DNA from: Vibrio orientalis CIP 102891 = ATCC 33934
Lineage (GTDB): Bacteria; Pseudomonadota; Gammaproteobacteria; Enterobacterales; Vibrionaceae
NCBI RefSeq assembly: GCF_000176235.1
Contig: NZ_ACZV01000005.1
Coordinates: 2,170,001-2,234,000, forward strand
Direction of reading: 5' to 3'
DNA: 64,000 nucleotides
The notes under the pieces are model-generated. The model made no database searches. It was not told the DNA's origin and saw only the letters and a list, made by a program, of their open reading frames with translations. Each line of letters opens with the position of its first letter. Position 1 is the stretch's first letter. Both the position numbers and the translations under genes were made by a program. Below, one piece after another: positions 52,364 through 60,214 of this stretch.

Positions 52364-53619
52364 CAGCTACACTTTCTCTCGCATGGAAGAGTGTTCGCAA
52401 CCGAAAAGTGACCGCTATCCTCACTATTCTGACCGTGGCAATATCGGTGATTTTGTTACTTGGGGTAGAACGAATTCGTACCCAAGCGAAGAGCAGCTTT
52501 GCCAACACAATTTCCGGCACAGATTTAATCGTTGGTGGTCGCTCAGGCCAAGTTAACTTACTGCTTTACTCTGTATTTCGCATTGGTAACGCCACTAATA
52601 ATATTGACTGGAAAAGCTACCAAGAATTTAGCCAACACAGAGCCGTCGACTGGGCGATTCCTATCTCGTTAGGTGACTCGCACAAAGGATTTCGAGTTAT
52701 GGGGACCAACCATAGCTACTTCGAGCACTACCGTTACGGGCAAAAGCAAAACCTCGCATTTAATCAAGGTAAAGAGTTCAATGGATTGTTTGAGGCGGTG
52801 ATTGGTGCCGACGTTGCCCGCTCGCTTAATTACCACGTGGGCAGTGAAATGATCATCGCTCATGGCATTAGTGATGTAGGTTTTAGTCGCCATGACAACA
52901 CGCCATTTAAAGTGGTGGGTATTCTTGCTCCGACTGGCACACCGGTTGATAAGACTGTACATGTATCTCTTGAAGCCATTGAAGCGATTCACGTCGGCTG
53001 GGAATCGGGTGCCAACTTAGGCAACAACCCGAGCGCAGAACAGTTATTAAAAATGGATTTTCAACCTAAGCAAATCACCGCCATGATGCTAGGTTTGAAG
53101 TCCAAAATTCAAACGTTCGCCTTGCAAAGACAAATCAACACCTATGCAAAAGAACCTCTTAGCGCGATCTTACCTGGGGTCGCATTGCATGAATTATGGG
53201 GAATGATGTCGGTTGCAGAACAAGCCTTAATGGCGGTCTCTGTATTTGTGGTAATCGCAGGATTACTCGGCATGCTGTCGAGCCTACTGACCAGCTTACA
53301 AGAACGGCGCCGTGAAATGGCTATTCTACGTGCGATGGGGGCAAGGCCGCGCCATGTATTTAGCTTATTGATCTTAGAAGCAAGCGTGCTCACCTTTATC
53401 GGCTTGGTCGCCGGCACCATAGGTTTATATGCCCTGCTTGCCGTTGCTGCTCCGCTTATCCAGCAACAATATGGGATTGATTTACAAATGATCGCTTTAT
53501 CCCAATATGAGTGGTTACTTCTCGCGGCGGTGCAAATTGCTGGTACTATAATCGGCTTTATTCCAGCATTCAGAGCTTATAAGCAGTCTCTCAGCGATGG
53601 TATGACGATTCGAGTATAA
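52360..53619 (+). CDS. FtsX/MacB-fold ABC permease of the zinc operon
   Basis: A 419-residue permease with the MacB/LolCE layout. One N-terminal helix (about 17-38) is followed by a large periplasmic domain (about 40-285) and three C-terminal helices (about 290-315, 340-365, 385-408). The coupling motif RRREMAILRAMGARPRHVFS (about 308-327) is clear. The periplasmic His residues (GDSHKGFRVMGTNHSYFEHY) could contact metal or ZrgA, which is an inference. The gene overlaps the ATPase by 4 bp and the DUF3299 gene follows after 2 bp. Confidence 0.88.
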   Translation: MTATLSLAWKSVRNRKVTAILTILTVAISVILLLGVERIRTQAKSSFANTISGTDLIVGGRSGQVNLLLYSVFRIGNATNNIDWKSYQEFSQHRAVDWAIPISLGDSHKGFRVMGTNHSYFEHYRYGQKQNLAFNQGKEFNGLFEAVIGADVARSLNYHVGSEMIIAHGISDVGFSRHDNTPFKVVGILAPTGTPVDKTVHVSLEAIEAIHVGWESGANLGNNPSAEQLLKMDFQPKQITAMMLGLKSKIQTFALQRQINTYAKEPLSAILPGVALHELWGMMSVAEQALMAVSVFVVIAGLLGMLSSLLTSLQERRREMAILRAMGARPRHVFSLLILEASVLTFIGLVAGTIGLYALLAVAAPLIQQQYGIDLQMIALSQYEWLLLAAVQIAGTIIGFIPAFRAYKQSLSDGMTIRV

Positions 53620-53621
53620 AT

Positions 53622-54119
53622 ATGAAAAAACTGATCCTACTAGTCTTGGCCCTATTTTCAGTTGGCCTTACCACCCACTCAGTCAGTGCCGATGACACAC
53701 TGACATTAGATTGGATTGATCTTATTCCAGAAAGCGAGCGCAATCAGTTTGATGCCTATGGTATGCCAGCCGTGGATCACTCAAGTGACGTGATGAAACA
53801 ATCTAAAGTAGGAAGTGTGAGACCCGAACTTAATGGCAGTACGGTGAAAATACCGGGGTTCGTCATCCCGCTCGAAGGCGATGAAAATATAGTGACGGAA
53901 TTTCTACTGGTGCCATATTTTGGCGCTTGTATCCACGTACCGCCACCGCCACCGAACCAGATCATTTATGTGAAGTTCCCGAAAGGCGCTCCAGTACAAG
54001 AGTTGTGGGATGTCATTTACGTGATAGGCACACTTAAGACCGAAACCATTAGCCATGAGCTAGCGGAAACTGCGTATGTCATAGAAGGCACTGAAATTGC
54101 CGAATATGATGATATGTAG
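53622..54119 (+). CDS. DUF3299 secreted protein of the zinc operon
   Basis: A 165-residue protein with a signal peptide (MKKLILLVLALFSVGLTTHS, cleavage near VSADD). It carries the DUF3299 core VKIPGFVIPLEGDENIVTEF followed by LVPYFGACIHVPPPPPNQ. The single Cys/His pair in GACIHVPPPPP is invariant in my recollection of the family and could bind metal. The function is unknown. Being last in the Zur-controlled cluster, it probably assists ZrgA or the ABC pair in the periplasm. Confidence 0.82.
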   Translation: MKKLILLVLALFSVGLTTHSVSADDTLTLDWIDLIPESERNQFDAYGMPAVDHSSDVMKQSKVGSVRPELNGSTVKIPGFVIPLEGDENIVTEFLLVPYFGACIHVPPPPPNQIIYVKFPKGAPVQELWDVIYVIGTLKTETISHELAETAYVIEGTEIAEYDDM

Positions 54120-54155
54120 ATGTTAACGACTAAAGTAACCTGTTGATTACCTATA

Positions 54156-54260
54156 TTAGCCTAAGTAACTAGATAAATAGCCTAGTACACCAACGTAGAC
54201 GAGTAATAATAGGGCAATTGACAGGTGCTTTTTTAGTTTATTCTCATTGAAATACTTCAT
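54156..54260 (-). CDS. Candidate 34-residue membrane protein
   Basis: A minus-strand frame with ATG at 54260 and TAA at 54156. Its product opens MKYFNENKLKKHLSIALLLL and closes YVGVLGYLSSYLG. A basic N-terminus (residues 1-12) leads into one hydrophobic helix of about 20 residues. GAGGGG stands five to six bases before the ATG, a good ribosome-binding site. An 11-bp inverted repeat lies 16-47 bases upstream. It is convergent with the DUF3299 gene. I do not recognise a family. Confidence 0.5.
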   Translation of the reverse strand: MKYFNENKLKKHLSIALLLLVYVGVLGYLSSYLG

Positions 54261-54275
54261 AAGCCCCTCAAGTTT

Positions 54276-54307
54276 AATGATAACAATTTTAACAACTTGT
54301 TATCATT
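54276..54307. promoter_or_regulatory. Inverted repeat, possible operator of the small ORF
   Basis: Perfect 11-bp arms AATGATAACAA and TTGTTATCATT enclose 10 bases, upstream of the 34-codon ORF and 114 bp before the TIGR03899 gene. The arms include TGATAACA, which resembles Zur or Fur half-sites, but the spacing fits neither consensus. It contains no gene, and the AT-rich remainder of the gap (54308-54420) shows nothing else I can name. Confidence 0.45.
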
Positions 54308-54420
54308 TTTGATAGCAATATTTTTTTATAGGCTGGCTCACAGTCTTTTTCTGGCAGACAATAAGGTTCCGAGGTACATTTAGTAATCAATAGTAAGCAT
54401 CTGATGGCTAAGGAAATAGC

Positions 54421-55317
54421 ATGTCTGAGACCAGTAAACCCGTTGTCATTGACCAACAAGCGGATCATTCTCAACGCCAAGAGAAGAAGTCTAGTTACAT
54501 AAAAGACAGCGCTAGTCGCGTTCTCAACATTGCGCAAACTTATGGCTTAGATGCCCTGTTACAAAGCGAATCTCCCCAAAAGACCACTATTGAACGCGCA
54601 CTGATTCGTGAAAAGAAGCGCAAAGAGCTGCGCCAGAAGAATCTAGAACAAATCCTTAAGCTCGCCCATATTTCATGTAAAGATGAAACCGCTGGAGACC
54701 CAGACCAAGATTGGCTATATCGATTTTTCGATATGGCACAAGAAGTTCATAATCACGCGATGCAGCGACTTTGGGCGCAGGTACTCAAGCGCGAAGTGAC
54801 CAACCCTGGCTCTACATCGATGAAGGCGCTGAAAGTTCTGCAAGATATGACACCAAAAGAAGCGCAAATCCTGCAACGTGCCGCATCTCTTGCGTGCAGC
54901 TTTGGTGGTGATAGTAGCCGAAAACTGTTGGTCGGTTACCGCTCGCAAGCAGGCATTTTTAACTTCGGAAAGCGCAACGTCACAAGCAACATTAATGTCG
55001 GTAACTACCAGCTTCCCTACTCTAGCTTACTGGTATTGTTCGAACTTGGTTTGATGCATGGTACTGAGCTTGAGTCTGGCGAGATTGAACTCGACTCACC
55101 ACTGCCGTTAGCTTATCAAGGCAAGCAGCTTTCCCTACAAGCACACAACAAAGGGGTGCGCTTACTCTATTACCGCTTCAGCCCTACCGGCAATGAACTG
55201 TGTAAGCTGCTGGGTAATAAGCCAAACATGCAATATTATGATCAGCTCGTGGCGTTATTGAGCCAGAAGTTCACCGCGAGTACCGAAACCAAATCTAGCA
55301 TTGATACGATGGCTTAG
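54421..55317 (+). CDS. TIGR03899-family protein
   Basis: A 298-residue cytoplasmic protein with no signal peptide or membrane segment. A charged N-terminal region includes an Arg/Lys-rich helix (ALIREKKRKELRQKNLEQIL, about 58-77). Then DQDWLYRFFDMAQEVHNHAM and RLWAQVLKREVTNPGSTSMK resemble DUF2806-type helices, and a beta-rich C-terminal half follows. I take it as TIGR03899, found in Vibrio and Shewanella, with unknown function. It stands alone, with a palindromic repeat after it. Confidence 0.7.
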   Translation: MSETSKPVVIDQQADHSQRQEKKSSYIKDSASRVLNIAQTYGLDALLQSESPQKTTIERALIREKKRKELRQKNLEQILKLAHISCKDETAGDPDQDWLYRFFDMAQEVHNHAMQRLWAQVLKREVTNPGSTSMKALKVLQDMTPKEAQILQRAASLACSFGGDSSRKLLVGYRSQAGIFNFGKRNVTSNINVGNYQLPYSSLLVLFELGLMHGTELESGEIELDSPLPLAYQGKQLSLQAHNKGVRLLYYRFSPTGNELCKLLGNKPNMQYYDQLVALLSQKFTASTETKSSIDTMA

Positions 55318-55351
55318 GAAAATAACAAACGAGAAAACATCTCCACGACTA

Positions 55352-55453
55352 GTCATCCTCAAGAGCGAAGGATGAGTGAATTGGGGATCTCTTGAACGTA
55401 AATGACTCTAGAATAGATTCCCTACTCCTTCCTTCGTCAGTCTATGGAATGAC
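55352..55453. repeat. Vibrio intergenic palindromic repeat, copy 2
   Basis: A 102-bp element (GTCATCCTCAAGAGCGAAGG ... CTATGGAATGAC) is colinear with the copy at 33256-33358. Identical blocks include TTGGGGATCTCTT, AGATTCCCTACTC and CAGTCTAT. The middle 20 bases are unrelated. The element lies between the TIGR03899 gene and the pgi terminator, again in a gap without genes. Confidence 0.8.
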
Positions 55454-55485
55454 AAAGCCTCAACAACGAAACTTAATACCAACAA

Positions 55486-55511
55486 AAACGCCAGCGTCTC
55501 TGCTGGCGTTT
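55486..55511. terminator. pgi terminator, bidirectional
   Basis: The perfect 10-bp stem AAACGCCAGC / GCTGGCGTTT (6-base loop) is 22 bases beyond the pgi stop on the minus strand and is followed there by TTTTTGTT. Confidence 0.88.
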
Positions 55512-55533
55512 CTATATCAAGTACGACGGAAAT

Positions 55534-57186
55534 CTAGGCTTTGAATGCCTTAAACGCATTAATCAAACCGTTAGTTGAGCTGTCGTGCGAGCTGATTTCA
55601 GACTCATCCGCAAGCTCAGGTAGGATTTGGTTAGCCAGTTGTTTACCTAGCTCAACACCCCACTGGTCAAAGCTGAAGATATTCCAAATCACACCTTGTA
55701 CGAAGATCTTGTGCTCGTACATTGCGATTAGGTTACCTAGCGTACGTGGCGTGATCTGCTTAACTAGGATTGAGTTAGTCGGGCGGTTACCTTCAAATAC
55801 CTTGAACGGTGCTAGTGTCGCCGCTTCTTCTTCGCTCTTACCTGCTTTAGCAAATTCTGCTTTTACTGTCGCTTCGTCTTTACCAAATGCCAGTGCTTCT
55901 GTTTGAGCAAAGAAGTTAGACATTAGCTTCTGGTGATGATCGCCTGCTGGGTTGTGGCTTACAGCTGGTGCAATGAAATCACATGGAATTAGCTTAGTAC
56001 CTTGGTGAATCAACTGGTAGAACGCGTGCTGGCCGTTAGTACCTGGTTCACCCCAAATGATTGGGCCCGTTTGATAAGTCACTGCATTACCGTCACGGTC
56101 AACGTATTTACCATTTGATTCCATGTTGCCTTGCTGGAAGTAAGCAGCAAAACGGTGCATGTACTGATCGTAAGGTAGAATCGCTTCAGACTCAGCGCCA
56201 TGGAAGTTGTTGTACCATAGGCCGATAAGCGCAAGGATCACTGGAATATTGCTTTCTAGCTCAGTCGACGCGAAGTGGTTATCCATCTCGTGTGCACCGT
56301 CTAGTAGCTCAATAAAATTGTCGTAACCGACTGCTAGGGCAATAGAAAGACCAATTGCTGACCATAGTGAGTAACGGCCACCAACCCAGTCCCAGAACTC
56401 AAACATGTTGTCGGTATCGATACCGAACTCAGATACAGCAGGAGCATTCGTTGAAAGCGCCGCAAAGTGCTTAGCAACGTGAGCTTCATCACCAGCAGAC
56501 GCTAGGAACCAATCACGAGCACTGTGTGCATTGGTCATCGTTTCTTGAGTTGTAAACGTCTTAGACGCGACTAGGAATAGCGTCGTTTCTGGGTTTACAT
56601 TCTTCAACGTTTCAACGATGTGCGTACCGTCAACGTTAGAAACAAAGTGTAGGTTTAGGTGGTTTTTGTATGGTGCTAGCGCTTCAGTCACCATGTAAGG
56701 GCCAAGGTCAGAGCCGCCGATACCGATGTTAACAATGTCAGTGATCGCTTTGCCTGTGTAACCTTTCCACTCACCGCCAATCACACGGTCAGTGAACGAT
56801 TTCATTTTCTCTAGCACTGCGTTCACAGCCGGCATTACGTCTTCGCCATCGACCATCACTGGCTTGTTACTGCGGTTACGAAGTGCGGTATGAAGTACTG
56901 CGCGGTCTTCTGTTTTGTTGATCGCTTCACCACTGAACATCGCTTCAATTGCTGCTTTTAGCTCAGTCTCGTTTGCTAGAGCAAAAAGGTGCTTTAGCGT
57001 TTCTTGATTGATTAAGTTTTTAGAGTAATCAACTAGGATGTCTGCACCGAAACGTGTAGAGAAGTTGTCAAAGCGAGCTGAATCTTGAGCAAATAGTGCT
57101 TTTAGATCCATATCTTGTGCAGATTCGAAGTGCGCCGTTAGCGCTTTCCAAGCTTGTGTTTGCGTTGGGTTGATATTTTTCAACAT
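55534..57186 (-). CDS. pgi: Glucose-6-phosphate isomerase
   Basis: Interconverts glucose-6-phosphate and fructose-6-phosphate. The 550-residue product has the family landmarks DIVNIGIGGSDLGPYMVTEA (phosphate site, about 148-167), LFLVASKTFTTQETMTNA, GRYSLWSAIGLSIA and the catalytic segments GTNGQHAFYQLIHQGT and FDQWGVELGKQLA. It is monocistronic. The 294-bp gap upstream (57187-57480), shared with yjbQ, holds no gene; its only landmark is an AT-rich block around 57300-57330. Confidence 0.98.
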   Translation of the reverse strand: MLKNINPTQTQAWKALTAHFESAQDMDLKALFAQDSARFDNFSTRFGADILVDYSKNLINQETLKHLFALANETELKAAIEAMFSGEAINKTEDRAVLHTALRNRSNKPVMVDGEDVMPAVNAVLEKMKSFTDRVIGGEWKGYTGKAITDIVNIGIGGSDLGPYMVTEALAPYKNHLNLHFVSNVDGTHIVETLKNVNPETTLFLVASKTFTTQETMTNAHSARDWFLASAGDEAHVAKHFAALSTNAPAVSEFGIDTDNMFEFWDWVGGRYSLWSAIGLSIALAVGYDNFIELLDGAHEMDNHFASTELESNIPVILALIGLWYNNFHGAESEAILPYDQYMHRFAAYFQQGNMESNGKYVDRDGNAVTYQTGPIIWGEPGTNGQHAFYQLIHQGTKLIPCDFIAPAVSHNPAGDHHQKLMSNFFAQTEALAFGKDEATVKAEFAKAGKSEEEAATLAPFKVFEGNRPTNSILVKQITPRTLGNLIAMYEHKIFVQGVIWNIFSFDQWGVELGKQLANQILPELADESEISSHDSSTNGLINAFKAFKA

Positions 57187-57480
57187 GGTGTCTATCCCGA
57201 TGTTCAGTAGGTTTTATTCCATACAGTCTAGCGAAAACTGGCGGAATCCCCGATTAAGCAAAATAATAATATTAGGTATGTTAGGGCAAATTGCCACAAA
57301 ACAAGACTTTGTAATTTTTTTTCAGGCCAGCATTATGACTCAGGCGACCCTCACCCACATTGAGTTAGGTCACGTTCCCTGATTCAAATTTGAACAAATC
57401 CAATACCAGCTTTATGAGTTTACCACCAAGCTAGGTTAAGCTTAACGTTTGGTTAACGAATTCTCGATTATAGGCATCTT

Positions 57481-57900
57481 ATGTGGCAGCAAAAAGTCAT
57501 CCATTTACACGCGCGTCAACGAGGCTTTCATTTGATTACCGATGAAATTGAACAACAATTACCACAATTAGCTGATTATTCTGTCGGATTATTACAGCTA
57601 TTTATCCAACATACCTCAGCCAGTTTAACCATCAATGAAAATGCCGATCCGACCGTGCGCTACGACATGGAAAAGCACTTCAATCAATTTGTACCCGAGC
57701 GAGCCCCTTACTATAAGCACACTTATGAAGGCGATGACGATATGCCTGCACACATAAAAGCTTCGACGCTCGGTAGCAGCGTCATGATTCCAATTAGTAA
57801 CGGACGACTTGCTTTGGGCACTTGGCAAGGGATCTATTTAGGTGAGCACAGAGATCACGGTGGCAGTCGCCGCGTTATTGCGACACTTCAAGGCGAATAA
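57481..57900 (+). CDS. yjbQ: YjbQ (UPF0047) family protein
   Basis: A 139-residue UPF0047 protein. The family core is complete: GLLQLFIQHTSASLTINENA followed by DPTVRYDMEKH, DDDMPAHIKASTLGSSVMIP and LGTWQGIYLGEHRDHGGSRR. The His and Asp/Glu residues of these motifs form the putative metal site. E. coli YjbQ has weak thiamine-phosphate synthase activity, so the family is often called a secondary ThiE. The native role is unsettled. It is divergent from pgi and ends before a small hairpin. Confidence 0.93.
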   Translation: MWQQKVIHLHARQRGFHLITDEIEQQLPQLADYSVGLLQLFIQHTSASLTINENADPTVRYDMEKHFNQFVPERAPYYKHTYEGDDDMPAHIKASTLGSSVMIPISNGRLALGTWQGIYLGEHRDHGGSRRVIATLQGE

Positions 57901-57908
57901 GACGAAAA

Positions 57909-57926
57909 GGGAGCCAATCGGCTCCC
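57909..57926. terminator. Hairpin between yjbQ and the Omp85-type gene
   Basis: The stem GGGAGCC / GGCTCCC (4-base loop) is followed on the minus strand by CTTTTC, 20 bases past the stop of the 392-residue gene. The T-tract is short, and the plus strand has none. Confidence 0.65.
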
Positions 57927-57945
57927 AAAGTCTCATATTATGTGC

Positions 57946-59124
57946 TTAAAAAGGTTGGTTAATCATCACTCGGAAAGTGCCTTCATCGGCCCCTTTCGCT
58001 AACTCCGCACGTACCACTATGCCTTCGACTTGAAAGCGTACTGCGCCGCCGAGATTCCACTGCATATCCGTGTGGAGAGTTTTAGCATCATACTCATCCG
58101 CAACTCGACCCGCTTCTGCAAACAGCACCCACTGCCACCATGGTAGATCGTAGTAATTGACCAGCGGAATGTCATCGAGTGGCTGCCAATCAGGCAACAC
58201 TCGGTACTCTGCGGAGTAATGCACCGCAGAGCGTCCATGATAGCGCCCGCTGGTGTAGCCTCTCAGTCGATACAATCCGCCTAAACGCACCTGCTCTTGC
58301 TCCGGTGGCTTAGTGCTGTCCCAACTTGGCGTATCAGCGGTATAAAAGTCTAACGCAATGACTTGTTGGTCAAACAACTCACCTAGCGGCCCAAGCGCAA
58401 AATACTGACTATTTTGCAATTCCCACTTGGTCCAAATTTCCTCACTTTGCCAACTCTCACCACCAACGGTAAGTTCAACAGAGGTATGCGAGCCTTTGGT
58501 TGGGTTGCGCACACTGTCGCGATTATCCCAGTCTAGAACCAGTTCAAGCCCTGTCGCCTTTTCTGGCTGATTATAAATATCTAATTCACGCGATGAGAAG
58601 AACGGCGTCACCACCAACGAACTCACACCAGATTCGAGCGGCGAGGCAAAGTCGACATCTCGAATTGGTTGGAAGGCTCCCATCAAACCCTGTCTTTCAA
58701 CATTGCCCCAAGGAAGCAGGTATTTAAACTCAAACTGATAATTTTGCTCAAAGCCATCAGTAACGGTTTTATCGCCAGCAACCGAGCTGTTGTCACCTTG
58801 CTCGCCTAGGTAATAAGGGTTTTGATTAAACTGGGCTTGGTACATTTGGGTACTAAACAACAAACTATCTGACAACGCGTAATTAAACGCAGAGACAAAA
58901 CCGACATAGCTGTCTTTATCAGAGTAGAGCGCCATGCCAAAAAGTGCCGCCTGAGGCTGACCGACGCCCTTAGCAACACCTGCTATACCAAATGTGTTAC
59001 CTAAGGTTTCAGTACTAAAATAGAAAGGCAGAAATGCGGAATCTTTTTCTTTTGCGTTAACGTGGCCGCAAATAAAAAGGCTGGCACATAAGGCCAGCAC
59101 TTGTTTGATTTGGTTGCGCTTCAT
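57946..59124 (-). CDS. Omp85/BamA-type outer-membrane protein
   Basis: A 392-residue secreted beta-barrel protein with a signal peptide (ending near GHVNAKEK). There is no POTRA domain of normal length before the barrel strands. LRGYTSGRYHGRSAVHYSAE (about 285-305) matches the conserved surface-antigen (Omp85) lid motif. WQWVLFAEAGRVADEY and the final FRVMINQPF, with a terminal aromatic residue, are typical of outer-membrane barrels. It belongs to short BamA/TamA-like proteins of unknown substrate. It follows alr on the same strand with no gap and may be cotranscribed. Confidence 0.8.
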   Translation of the reverse strand: MKRNQIKQVLALCASLFICGHVNAKEKDSAFLPFYFSTETLGNTFGIAGVAKGVGQPQAALFGMALYSDKDSYVGFVSAFNYALSDSLLFSTQMYQAQFNQNPYYLGEQGDNSSVAGDKTVTDGFEQNYQFEFKYLLPWGNVERQGLMGAFQPIRDVDFASPLESGVSSLVVTPFFSSRELDIYNQPEKATGLELVLDWDNRDSVRNPTKGSHTSVELTVGGESWQSEEIWTKWELQNSQYFALGPLGELFDQQVIALDFYTADTPSWDSTKPPEQEQVRLGGLYRLRGYTSGRYHGRSAVHYSAEYRVLPDWQPLDDIPLVNYYDLPWWQWVLFAEAGRVADEYDAKTLHTDMQWNLGGAVRFQVEGIVVRAELAKGADEGTFRVMINQPF

Positions 59125-60201
59125 TTACTTGGAGTATTCCATATCAACACGAGATGTCAGCTTAGTCACCAATTCATAGGCAATAGTTCCTATATGGCTA
59201 GCGACTTCTTCCGCTGGAAGCTGATTACCCCACAAAATCGCTTCATCACCAACCTTATCGCTGGCATCCGGTCCGAGATCAACCGTGAGCATATCCATCG
59301 AAACTCGACCAGCAATCGGCGCTTTACGACCATTGACCAAAACAGGTGTACCATTGGGTGCGGTTCTCGGGTAACCATCCCCATAGCCAATCGCAATCAC
59401 TCCAACCTTGGTATCACGCTGGCTAGTCCACATTCCACCATAACCGACGCTCTCTCCCGCTTTCACATCACGCACCGCAATTAAATGCGACTTCAAGGTC
59501 ATCACGGGTTGGTAACCTAACTCTTGAGCACTTCTATCATTAAATGGTGAAACACCATACATGATAATGCCTGGGCGAACCCACTCTAACTGACTGTCTG
59601 GCCAAGCAAGTAAACCCGCTGATGCCGCTAAAGAACGCTCACCTTCGCAGCCCTCTGTTAAAGAGAGGAAAAGCTCCGTCTGTTGATTAGTTGTGCTTTT
59701 ATCTAGCTCATCTGCGCAACCAAAATGACTCATATAACGCAGCGGTTTTGCCACATTACGGCAGGCTTTAAGACGTGTGACAAATTCGCTGTACTGCTCT
59801 GGTCGAACACCTAATCGGTGCATACCACTGTCAATCTTGAGCCACACCACAACGGGTGTTTCTAATTCTGCTTGTTCCAATGCCTGCAACTGTTCTTCAC
59901 AGTGGACGACAGTCTGAATATTATTGGTGACTAAAACAGGTAGATCACCTTGAGAGTAAAAACCCTCAAGCAATAAAATCGGTTTCACCACACCACAGGC
60001 ACGTAGCTGCAGTGCCTCTTCAATACGAGCAACCCCAAAGGCATCGGCACCTTGGGCATGTTTAGCGATATGACGTAAACCATGGCCGTAGCTGTTGGCT
60101 TTCACCACTGCCATCACCTTGCTGTTTGGCGCCTGTTGCTTAATCAGCTCTAGGTTGTGCTGCAGAGCCTCAAGATTAATGTAGGCTGTGGCTGCTTTCA
60201 T
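59125..60201 (-). CDS. alr: Alanine racemase
   Basis: PLP enzyme supplying D-alanine for peptidoglycan. I chose ATG 60201 (MKAATAYINLEALQHNLELI; 358 residues), which aligns with E. coli Alr. Starts at 60222 or 60300 lie in or against the dnaB end and add unsupported residues. PLP Lys is in AVVKANSYGHGLRH (about 34), catalytic Tyr in GESVGYGGMWTSQ (about 250) and RVSMDMLTVDLG follows. It lies 13 bp after dnaB, a conserved pair. Confidence 0.96.
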   Translation of the reverse strand: MKAATAYINLEALQHNLELIKQQAPNSKVMAVVKANSYGHGLRHIAKHAQGADAFGVARIEEALQLRACGVVKPILLLEGFYSQGDLPVLVTNNIQTVVHCEEQLQALEQAELETPVVVWLKIDSGMHRLGVRPEQYSEFVTRLKACRNVAKPLRYMSHFGCADELDKSTTNQQTELFLSLTEGCEGERSLAASAGLLAWPDSQLEWVRPGIIMYGVSPFNDRSAQELGYQPVMTLKSHLIAVRDVKAGESVGYGGMWTSQRDTKVGVIAIGYGDGYPRTAPNGTPVLVNGRKAPIAGRVSMDMLTVDLGPDASDKVGDEAILWGNQLPAEEVASHIGTIAYELVTKLTSRVDMEYSK

Positions 60202-60214
60202 GTAGCTCATTGGC

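Noticed and set aside
54276..54307. Fur or Zur box
   Set aside because: Half-site wording is similar, but arms are separated by 10 bases, which fits neither consensus. It is kept as an unassigned inverted repeat.
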